A program made the position numbers and the translations under genes. This document shows positions 25,701 through 33,765 of a DNA stretch of 64,000 bases, one piece after another. The notes under the pieces were generated by a model, which was not told the DNA's origin, did no database searches, and saw only the letters and a program-made list of their open reading frames with translations. Source of the stretch: Isoetes taiwanensis (lineage: Eukaryota > Streptophyta > Lycopodiopsida > Isoetales > Isoetaceae); the NCBI GenBank assembly GCA_021234155.1, contig JAJEKV010000014.1:6775563-6839562 (forward strand). Direction: 5' to 3'. Position 1 is the stretch's first letter. Each line of letters opens with the position of its first letter.

Positions 25701-26134
25701 ATATTTTCTAAATTATAATTATGGTCTCGATAATGGTACGAAGGTATATTTTAAAGGCCTTGAAGTTATCAGAACCGTCAGTTAAATATAATACTATTGG
25801 AACTAATATATCCAATATTACTATAATGTTAACGTGGGAATATTACCTTAAGATAGTTAACTTAACTGCATGCATTAAAGGAGTCGAGAATCATGCAAGA
25901 TTCCAGGGTAATGCTTATTTAAGATCTTAACTAAACCGTGGTAAGGATGTAAATCCTTCCAAGGATAGGTGTACGACCTTCAGGGTCCTTGTAAAAAAAT
26001 AAATTAATTTCATGTATACGTAAGTGCGTCGTAGGTATATACTTCTAAGGGTAATGCAAACCCCGAGGAAGAGAATAAGAAGCACATGCTTAATTCTTGT
26101 GTATGATAATTAAAACCATACATATAATCTTGCC
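22773..26134. other. AT-rich foreign segment inside the LTR element
   Basis: Similarity to gypsy stops abruptly at 22773 and resumes, on the other strand, at 26135. The intervening 3.4 kb is AT-rich. On the minus strand, 24286-24060 and 23740-23640 encode hydrophobic, membrane-like stretches (for example ELLAFIAFISLLISTGIASY), the second preceded by an acceptor-like TATTTCCAG; they might be exon relics of a host gene, which I do not recognise. At 25497-25560 and 25935-26000 there are two related copies of an AGGATGTAA...CCAAGGA...TCAAGGTCCTTGTAAA phrase about 435 bases apart. A tRNA-like head (GGTTCAAACCC B box) lies on the minus strand near 23405-23475. Confidence 0.5.
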
Positions 26135-27187
26135 TGATGGTCGTGGTCGACAAGCTGTCGAAGATGGCACACTTTGTGCCTTGCAGGACCACCGACACAG
26201 CCTCAGATACAGTGGCTCTCTTCACAAAGGAAATCTTCAGGCTCCATGGTATGCCGAGAGAGATCATCTCCGACAGAGACCCGAAGTTCATGAGTGCCTT
26301 TTGGCAGGATCTTTTTGTAACGATCCAGACGAAGCTGTCCATGAGCACGGCCTATCATCCTCAGACGGATGGGCAAACAGAATGGACCAACAGAATCAAC
26401 AGAATCTTGGAAGATATGCTAAGAAACTATGTCTGGAACAAGCAGAGTAAGTGGGAAGATTACATTCACTTGGTTGAGTTCGCTTATAATAAGCACCAAG
26501 CAGGAATCATCCCAGATGTCGCCGTTCATGATCAACTACGGCTACCAATGTCTAACTCCAGACAATTGGCACAATCATGTGTCAAAGGTAGAGGTTTCGC
26601 AGCAAATGTTGGCCGACATGCAGCAGCTGGTAGAAGAGGTCCGAGGATATCTTCTCGCAGCAAGGAGTCGACAAAAGAGTGTCGCCGACAAGCATCGGAC
26701 GGTCAGAGAGTTCCAGATTGGCGACAACGTCTGGCTCAAGATCAAAGTAAAGCAGGCAAAGCTCCGCATCGGAAATTGTAAGAAGCTTGCTCCAAGGTGG
26801 GCTGGCCCTTTCATAATAGCCAAGAGAGTAGGTAACCAATCCTACAAGTTAGAGTTGCCAGCGCACCTGAAAATTCATAAAGTCTTCCACGCGAGTTTGC
26901 TAAAGAAGCATACTCCAAACCCAGAAGAAGTCTTGGACACGCCAACGTTGTTGGAAATGACAGAAGAGCAGCTAGAGATAGTCCCAGACTTGATCCTTGA
27001 AAAGGCGATCAAGAAGACAAGGAGATCAGAGTTCCTCCAATATTTGGTCAAGTGGAAACACTTGTCGGTGGAAGACGCGACATGGGTTAAGAAGGACCTG
27101 ATAAGGCAGTACCCGCAGTTCATGGAGCAATGGAACGGCAAGGTCATCTCCGAAGTAATCGGCTCAGGCATATCGATTTATGTCTAG
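26135..27187 (+). pseudogene. Nested gypsy integrase with chromodomain
   Basis: The integrase core is recognised by VVVDKLSKMAHFVPCRTT, the [15 protein letters not shown] motif and YHPQTDGQTE. The tail is recognised by LPAHLKIHKVFHASLLKKH. The last 60 residues (FLQYLVKWKHLSVEDATWV, then LIRQYPQF) fit a chromodomain, the module that lets chromoviruses recognise modified histone tails. It is better preserved than the copy at 18.4-19.5 kb; a few breaks. Confidence 0.85.
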
Positions 27188-28124
27188 ATTAATTGATGTG
27201 TAGTTAAGATTAATCTACGCACGCAGCCTATGCTATGTATGGGTTGCATGCGTAATTACCGATGATGGGACCACTATGGTGATCTCTAGGACGTGGTGTA
27301 ATGTCATTGTAGGCATGACCGCGGTTTTGCTTGAATTAGTTAGGCAAATGGTGAGCAATGTTGCACCGTAATGTAAGCATGTCCATAGGGGAAGGACATG
27401 CGATTAAAGGTAGAAGTGAACATGGGCGAGGATGAGATCATCAGGGATGTTCTCTAAACCCTTTGGCCCATGATGCACTGGGGTATGCATGATCAGGGAG
27501 GTCATGCATAAGGTAGCACCCAATCATGGGCTATGATAGGATCGTCTTAAACGACCCTTACGCTTAAACCCTCACGGGCCATGATCGAGTGCGTGGTATA
27601 GGCATTATAGGGCGCTGTCTCCACGGCCACGATGGAAGAAGCATCCTCTTCCTACGCCGGGAGATTAGTCATGCATCCATTTAGTTAATTAGATGGGTGG
27701 TTACCTTATAACCATAATTTTATTAATAATTAAAACGGTACTAACATAGTGTCGACCTGTAGGCCAATATAGCGCTCCGGAGGGCAAGGAGGTCGAGCTA
27801 CGAAGACTTGCAACACATGTTGCAAGGAATGAAGAGTACCTCGAAGGATAATTGTTTATGAAATTGTTAAATCTTGATAAACTTAAATGTCGTATTAAAT
27901 AAGGCTAATAAGTACCTTGCTTTAATAGAGTTATGAATTGATAAGTTATTGGGATAATGCAATGTTCTAGTAATGTTTTAAAAATATTACCTTAGAGTAA
28001 TTCTAATAATTGTGTAGGTATAATAATAATAAAATGTATGCATCAAGTTGGCTACAGGACAAGAAGATCCCAAGGTGGGGAGACCCACGATGCTGCGGAC
28101 AGCATCATTTCAAGGTGGGGAGAA
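27188..28124 (+). other. 3' noncoding region and polypurine tract of the nested element
   Basis: About 930 bases without a frame, ending in AAGGTGGGGAGAA directly before the LTR. A second AAGGTGGGGAGA lies about 45 bases upstream (near 28070), so the priming tract is duplicated. Confidence 0.75.
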
Positions 28125-29645
28125 TGTGACGTTCCAGCACAGTATACAGTCCCAGGACATATATAGTACTGCCTCGTCACGCATACACGCCATCCCGATT
28201 GACGTGTACGCCGACGTGTAGCTAAGCAAGTAGCACCCTAGGGGGCAACTTGCAAGTGTGTGCACATTTATTCATGTGTACACTTTAGCCCACTTAATTA
28301 ATATAGGCAAGTGGGCCACATCCAATTATCCCACATGCTCAAGGGCTAATAGAAACCCTAGCCCTAACTTATGGTCTATATAAGGCATCTGAAACCCTAA
28401 CTTTCTATTTTCGTCCACAGCCTTCTAGAACTTCGTTTTGCTTGCTCCAAGAGCCAATCTTGCCTCCCGAAGTGTGTCTGAGCAGCTTAGCTCATCAGCT
28501 TCCCTTTTTAGCTTCATCTTCAAGCAGATCTGCAGCATGGACGCATTCAGAGCAGGAGGAGCAAGCCAGGGATCAGGTATTTTGCCAATTCAATAGTCTA
28601 ATCCGCCTCCCAGGCATAGAGTAAGTAGGTTTAGCCTATTGAATCGGCCATAGCAGCCATCTAGACCTCTAGATACCAAGCCTTAACTAAAGAACCTAAC
28701 TCTGTGATTTAGATTAAATATTATTCTTTAGTTTTTCTATGATATGTATGTGATGATGATCTCTGTGGAATCATTGTATTGGGAAGGGGGGTAGAGGCCT
28801 TAAAAGCCTAGTAGTTTGATGCTCCTAGCTAGCCCTCTTTAATGCACTATTAAATTCGGCCTTTGTACAAGAACCAAACCTGGTTGTGGGTAGAGGGACC
28901 AGACTGGCTTACAAGGAGGTGCATGTCCTGGCTCATGATTACGTCCCTCTGGTAGTAAAGCCTATCGGGGACTACATTGCACTGCGGGCTTTGCATGGGT
29001 TCGACACTCTTGGGGTGGTGGACACCTTCCATGGAGTTCAGTCGAGTATGGGCAGTGGCCCTCTAGTCACCTTGAGCCAGCATGCCAACCTCTGGTGGGA
29101 GCAATCCCTACCTGCCCCATCGGAACTGGGGAGATGCAACCCAGGAGTAGCCCCTCTGGCTATGCATCCGGCGGGCTACAGTCAAGTCCCAAGACTTTTC
29201 AACCTACTCTGCAAAGTGTGCACAGGAGGGGCGGATGGAGTGGACTACCCTAAGCCATGTTCTTATGCCAGCCAAATCCATTTGCCATGAATTTTGTCTG
29301 CAATGACTTCTGGAGGCCCAAGCCATCAGTCATCCCTCTTAAGTCCGAGCCTTGGGTAGGATCTCCCTATGTGATGTACTGATCTTTGTCTATGCAGATA
29401 TGTGGTGAGCCATCCTTCGTGATGGTCCTGTGATGTTGATGTTGTATACTGACATGTATGTTACGCTTCCGCAGCTAGGTAGGCCCTGAGGAAGACAGGG
29501 TAAAATGACCCCTTCATTCTTCCCACTGGAACACATCAAGGTTGCAGTGATACGTGGAGGGCCTTGTATCAGCATGGAGCTGGTATGGGGGGTGCACTCC
29601 TGTTTGTATATGGTGAGTGCACTATATATAAGTAGGGGACGCACA
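28125..29645 (+). repeat. LTR of the nested element
   Basis: It begins TGTGACGTTCCAG and ends GACGCACA. It aligns, with many differences, to the LTRs of the host element read on the minus strand, for example around CTGCAAAGTGTGCACAGGAG at 29210-29230 and in the last 250 bases. A TATA box (GTCTATATAAGG) is near 28375. The open stretch at 28886-29290 is LTR, not a gene. Confidence 0.85.
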
Positions 29646-29650
29646 GTCGT

Positions 29651-30370
29651 AAGGGGATAAAGGATGGAGTATCGGATGCTCTCCCTTACTGCACGGGCCA
29701 TCTTATACTTAGCCCAAGCTTGAACGATCACATCCTGAAACTCGAAGGTTGGGCTGATAGTTAAAAGGCTAAAAAGGTCGCGGAGCGCGTAGTACAGTGT
29801 TGCCAAAGATGATCGTCGGCATCTTCGAAAGCTTCTTGTTTAGTGCAGTCCCAGTACGACCAACTTTGGCGGAGGGTAAGTTTTAGGTGCTCGTAGGCAT
29901 GGTCGCAGAGGATCGTAACAATCTGGAAGTCGTTGGTGGGGTCGTATGGCTCCTCCTCTCCTGCAATAAGCCGAAAATGGATATACAATTTATAAGTTAT
30001 TCCATATACTTCAAAGTCCTCAAAAGAGAGACAAGTAATATAGGAAAAACAAATTTTTGTATTAAGAAAAAGGCATCAAAATTATGGATGCAATAATACA
30101 TATAATTGAGTGGCCAAAGTTCGTACTCTATAATGCCTTATATGTATATCTAGGAGCTGGGTCCCACGTCTTGATCCATCGGTGTAGGGGGTGATGGTGG
30201 CGGCCGATGGCATAGCAGGGTAACCACTGGATCTACGGTGGTGGCTACAAGAGAAGCAACCTCTGGTGGATAAGCAGTAGCCAAAGGGGCTGCCGTAAGG
30301 AGCTTCATGCTCATCCACGGTGCTATGTCCTGACCCAAGGTTGTAAAGGCGAAGTCCCGCACTAGCACAT
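29651..30370 (-). pseudogene. Extra frames of the gypsy element, last part before the nested insertion
   Basis: Open minus-strand stretches (about 30370-30150, 29988-29761, 29806-29651) read on from the 350-residue frame. Recognisable only as protein-like: an acidic GEEEPYDPTNDF stretch and ISPTFEFQDVIVQAWAKYKM. No family identified. The nested element cuts them off. Broken, few breaks. Confidence 0.45.
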
Positions 30371-30453
30371 AAGTGAAAACGTGATATGGGAGCTTCTTGT
30401 GGCCCGCCAGGGCGAAGGTTCCACCACGATGCTTCGGCCTCTGGGGCTAGGTC

Positions 30454-31506
30454 TCAAGCTACAAAAAGGACCTGCCCTTGCCGAAAAGCCGATAGGAAGA
30501 AGCGTGTGAGGTGGTTCCCCAACGCTTTGCCCTGTGGTGCGACCGAAGTAGCCACTTCCTTATCGAGGTCCATGGTGACCTCTTCCTCCTTGAGCTCCTG
30601 TTTTTCCTCCTTAAGATGACTGGAGTTATGATAGAGATCTTCCCCTTCTTCATCTGACTCGGAAGGAATGTCGACCATATTAATATTTGGGACGTGAGGT
30701 CCCATGGCCGTAAAGGCTTTCTGAGGAGGCTGAGATGGAGGATCTTGAAGTACAAGATCTCTGAGCCGAAGAAGAGTATCGGTCGGCTCGATAGTTTCTT
30801 GATGAAACTGGAGCAACTGCTGTACTTTTGGAGGAAGCTCCACTGGTGTAAAGTCAATAAAATCATCTATGCAATATTCGGGCAGCTCATAGAGCACTTG
30901 TGCTTTATCTCGGCCCTTCAACCCGGCCACTACATGGTATGTCCATATAATATTCTCCAATAGGAGGAACTCCTGCCCTTGGTGATAGATAACCGGAAGG
31001 GCATCCAATCTGGTCAAGCGTGTCCTCTGATCCCAGTGTGGCGACATCTGTTCGGCCAACTGCTTCCACCAGATAAAGTCATCCATCCTTATATACTCGT
31101 CTTCTTCCTCATCTGAAGACTCAGGGACCTTGCCCTTTTTTGCCGACAGGGTGTCATCCTCCACATACTGGTCCATAAGAATGGCCAAGGCAAAGGCCAC
31201 TTCAAGGTATTGTTGGCCTTCATGTGTGACGACTGGTGGACTGCGGCCCCATCGAAGTTTACCCTTGAGTATATCGTATGCATGTGTGTCTCCGCCGAGC
31301 ATTTTCTTTACCACCGCTCGTTCTATGTAGAGCTGGGGTGGATCTCCCAAAGGAATGCAAAGGGGAAGCATGTCTTGAATATAGAACTCGAGGAAACCCG
31401 CGTAGTCAGGATGACTCTGCATGTTGGCTATGAGGTCTATCTTCTGGAGGAGGAATGGCTGTAAGAGATCAAAGAGTACTTGGGGGTGGGTCCCAGTGCT
31501 CTCCAT
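30454..31506 (-). CDS. 350-residue acidic protein of unknown function in the LTR element
   Basis: This frame is open for 350 codons on the element's strand, starting MESTGTHPQVLFDLLQPF. It has a helical-looking N-terminal half (LEFYIQDMLPLCIPLG, LEVAFALAILMDQYVED), an acidic patch ESSDEEEDEYIRMDD near residue 130, a middle part with WWKQLAEQMSPHW and YHVVAGLKGRDKAQ, and a highly charged end (SESDEEGEDLY, KEEKQELKEEE). It has no zinc knuckle, protease or polymerase motif, so it is not ordinary gag-pol. It lies 3' of the histone-like frame by about 275 bases. Ogre-type gypsy elements also carry an unexplained frame before gag, but I see no sequence link. Function unknown. Confidence 0.6.
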   Translation of the reverse strand: MESTGTHPQVLFDLLQPFLLQKIDLIANMQSHPDYAGFLEFYIQDMLPLCIPLGDPPQLYIERAVVKKMLGGDTHAYDILKGKLRWGRSPPVVTHEGQQYLEVAFALAILMDQYVEDDTLSAKKGKVPESSDEEEDEYIRMDDFIWWKQLAEQMSPHWDQRTRLTRLDALPVIYHQGQEFLLLENIIWTYHVVAGLKGRDKAQVLYELPEYCIDDFIDFTPVELPPKVQQLLQFHQETIEPTDTLLRLRDLVLQDPPSQPPQKAFTAMGPHVPNINMVDIPSESDEEGEDLYHNSSHLKEEKQELKEEEVTMDLDKEVATSVAPQGKALGNHLTRFFLSAFRQGQVLFVA

Positions 31507-31780
31507 CCTGATACCATTGAAGCAGGTTTGGGGTCGTCATTGGTGCTGCAGATGCGTGGAGGAGGAGGACAAAAGAAGAGATAAGAAATAGCAAACGAAA
31601 CCCTAAAAACTTTTAAGTAGCTTTTTACTTTTATGCTGACGTCAGCATCAATATTTAAATAATTATTGAAATTATTTATTTATTATTATTATTCGTTTTG
31701 AAACAGAGTTTTAGTAAATAAGATCCGATTATATTCATATCTATACAAAATTTGATACAAAAAGATGTTTGGTAGACAAG

Positions 31781-32167
31781 CTAGTTGTGGTCTCCCCGAA
31801 TTCTTCGGGCGAGAGCTAAATTTTTTGTCATAATAATGATCCTCTTCGCGTGGATGGCACAAAGATTCGCATCCCCAAAAAGAGCTACGAGATAAGCCTC
31901 AACAGCTTCCTGTAGTGCTAGAATAGCAAAAGTTTGGAAGCGCAGGTCGGTCTTAAATTCTTGGGTTATTTCTCGGACCAACCGCTGGAAGGGCAGCTTC
32001 CGTAACAGCAACTCCATGGTCTTTTGGTACTTACGGATCTCTCGTAAGGCCACAGTACCCAGTCTAAACCGATGAGGTTTCCTCGAAGTGGCTGCCCTCT
32101 GCGTCGGTGCGGGTTTCTTGGGCAAAGTCTTGCCCCCAGAGACTGGGTGAAGCCAAGCTGCATCCAC
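31781..32167 (-). CDS. Histone H3-like protein inside the LTR element
   Basis: From about residue 31 to the stop (32077 down to 31784) the frame aligns with histone H3 from Pro38 to its C-terminus, 98 residues, no gaps, about three quarters identical by my count. Conserved blocks include [42 protein letters not shown] and LARRIRG, that is the alpha-N helix, all three histone-fold helices and the buried Cys/His pair of H3. Loop 1 has the canonical H3 length, not the longer loop of centromeric H3. The preceding [12 protein letters not shown] stretch resembles the H3 tail around Lys14. The frame starts with GTG, so the true N-terminus is uncertain. It shares strand and position with the element's other extra frames, between primer binding site and gag. 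Confidence 0.85.
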   Translation of the reverse strand: MDAAWLHPVSGGKTLPKKPAPTQRAATSRKPHRFRLGTVALREIRKYQKTMELLLRKLPFQRLVREITQEFKTDLRFQTFAILALQEAVEAYLVALFGDANLCAIHAKRIIIMTKNLALARRIRGDHN

Positions 32168-32359
32168 CCGGTCTTGCCGGCGGCTCGAGCTCGTGTGCTT
32201 TCCAATGCTTCCGACAGCCTTAAGCTTCTCCTTATATTGGCTTCCCGACTTATGGGCAGTGGCTTTCCTCCGTCTCTTAATGGGAGGCTTCTCTGTCTGG
32301 TCGGGTCCGCGCTGGGTCTCCTGTTCTGTGTTGATCTGCTACTGCTGCTGGTCTTGGGT

Positions 32360-33067
32360 CTACTTGGCAAGCTCCTTCTCTTGCCGCTGCTGCTCAGCCC
32401 TCTCGGCCTCTTCCCGAGCAGCACGGGCGGCGGCCATGCTCTCTTCTGCTTCGGCAAAACGCCGGGCCGCAATCCTCTGGATCAGTTCTGTGTGGTATCT
32501 TTCCGGCCGGGCTTGCATGTCCAACTGAATTACTATTAAGTAATCCAGGTTAAGATAAGATGGGACCTCACTCCAAGTAAAACTTTGGGTAGCCTCATCA
32601 TATTCATATGGGGGAAGGTCAAGGGGATTGCAGTTGATGATAGCTCTCCCGTCACCCAGGTAGATACATTCATGCCCCCGAGCCTCTGGGTCACCCCTCT
32701 CCATTTCCCTGGTGTCGTCTGCACGGGCCAGCTCCCTGATGTGGGCTGCCTCCTTCCGTATAGCTTCCTCTTCGGGGACTTCCTCACACTCTGGTGGATA
32801 AAACTTGACCAACATCATAACTTGGTCAGGTTGCTCAACTATAGTGTATGGCTGTTTAAGAAGGTTAAGCTTTATCAAAAAGCGCTCAGAGAGATGAAAG
32901 ATAGGGTAAGGTATCCGATGCCCGGCAACAAAACATTGTACAAGCTGGACCAAGAGTAGCTCGACCTTGGCGGGGCCGGTAGCTAGATGTTCTCCTAACT
33001 GGGCAAAAATTTGGGGTATGTTGAGGGAGCCATAGCTCTGGGTACTTTTAGTACGTGCCATATTCAT
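32360..33067 (-). CDS. First extra frame of the LTR element: ARTK start, coiled-coil end
   Basis: This frame of 235 codons is the first after the primer binding site. It begins MNMARTKSTQSYG; ARTK-x-T is the start of the histone H3 tail. Residues about 15-90 look helical (FAQLGEHL, VELLLVQLVQCFVAGHR). The centre is acidic and charged (EEVPEEEAIRKEAAHIREL), and the last 50 residues are Ala/Glu/Arg-rich with heptad spacing (AAARAAREEAERAEQQRQ), a likely coiled coil. No retroviral capsid or zinc knuckle motif is visible. It lies just upstream of the histone-like frame on the same strand. Family unknown; it could be a gag replacement or an accessory protein. Confidence 0.6.
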   Translation of the reverse strand: MNMARTKSTQSYGSLNIPQIFAQLGEHLATGPAKVELLLVQLVQCFVAGHRIPYPIFHLSERFLIKLNLLKQPYTIVEQPDQVMMLVKFYPPECEEVPEEEAIRKEAAHIRELARADDTREMERGDPEARGHECIYLGDGRAIINCNPLDLPPYEYDEATQSFTWSEVPSYLNLDYLIVIQLDMQARPERYHTELIQRIAARRFAEAEESMAAARAAREEAERAEQQRQEKELAK

Positions 33068-33289
33068 TGGGCCTAGGCAAAGAAAAGAACAAGGAAGAGG
33101 GCACTAAGTTGAAAAGAGGTGGAAAAAGAGGCGCTAGAGGGTGATGGTGACGGTAAGCGCGAGTAGAGGTAAGGTGCTTGGAGCTTGGGTTCCGGCGGCT
33201 ATGGCGGACGGTTAAGGCGGGCGCGGGAAAGGAGCAAGGCAAGAATAATAAAAAAAAATGTCACTTCAGTTTTAAGTTTAATTTTTTTT

Positions 33290-33603
33290 TTTTTAAATCT
33301 TCCCTTTTTTTTTAATTTATACGACGGAATATGCGTTTTATACGGTCAAGCGCCGCTTCAATTATACGCGCTCCAAATCAAATTCTAAGACGCCAAAACC
33401 CGAGCGACGCCCGATTTGACTTTTGGCCTGCTTCTTCGCCCTATTGCGGCCGGGTGACGACGTCCCTAGGGTATTTGGACCACGCCCGACGCGTTGGAGC
33501 AAAAATCTCGTCAATCCGAACTACCTAGAGAAAGTTGTGGCGCTTACAAGACTCGAACCTCTGGCTCCACCATCTGACCTTAACCACTCTACTAGAAAAC
33601 ACT
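33290..33603 (-). mobile_element. tRNA-derived SINE in the element's leader
   Basis: On the minus strand a tRNA-like head starts near 33603 with an A box (TAGTAGAGTGGTTAAGG) and, about 35 bases on, a B box (AGGTTCGAGTC). About 200 bases of unrelated body follow, and an A-rich tail (T-runs at 33275-33315 on the plus strand). That is SINE architecture. No clear target duplication is visible, so it could instead be a leader that recruited a tRNA-like sequence. Confidence 0.55.
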
Positions 33604-33752
33604 CTCCTACACACTAATAGGTCATTCCCCCCATAACTAAACCGACTAGCATGCTAACTACAGAGTTTGACTACTTTAACCTAAGAGAAAGTACCGTCAA
33701 CTAATGAGTTAGGCTATTGGCCAGTGCAATGATTTTGGTCCATCAAAACCAT

Positions 33753-33764
33753 GCTTTGATACCA
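33753..33764 (-). other. Primer binding site (initiator Met type)
   Basis: TGGTATCAAAGC on the minus strand, one base inside the 5' LTR, matches the common plant retrotransposon site TGGTATCAGAGC complementary to initiator tRNA-Met at 11 of 12 bases. It fixes the element as running right to left. Confidence 0.9.
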
Positions 33765-33765
33765 C

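Larger units (their letters stand above)
26135..29645 (+). mobile_element. Nested related gypsy element, 3' portion
   Basis: A plus-strand integrase, chromodomain, 3' noncoding region, polypurine tract and LTR of an element closely related to the host element, but in the opposite direction. Its left end begins inside the integrase; gag, RT and the 5' LTR are absent. On the right it ends GGGGACGCACA, followed by GTCGT, but no matching duplication is visible on the left. It interrupts the minus-strand frames of the host element near 29646. It is a fossil. Confidence 0.8.

Noticed and set aside
28886-29290. 134-codon plus-strand frame as a gene
   Set aside because: It lies wholly inside the nested element's LTR, as shown by alignment to the LTRs at 16.8-18.0 and 33.8-35.3 kb.
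31781-32167. Centromeric histone CENH3
   Set aside because: Loop 1 has the length of ordinary H3 and the residues around it (FKTDLRFQ) are those of canonical H3; CENH3 has a longer loop 1.
31781-32167. Ordinary host H3 gene or processed H3 pseudogene
   Set aside because: It lacks the standard 37-residue tail, has no poly(A) or own target duplication that I can see, and lies on the element's strand in line with other element frames. Not fully excluded.
32072-32959. Plus-strand frames opposite the extra frames of the LTR element
   Set aside because: Shadows of the minus-strand histone-like and ARTK frames.
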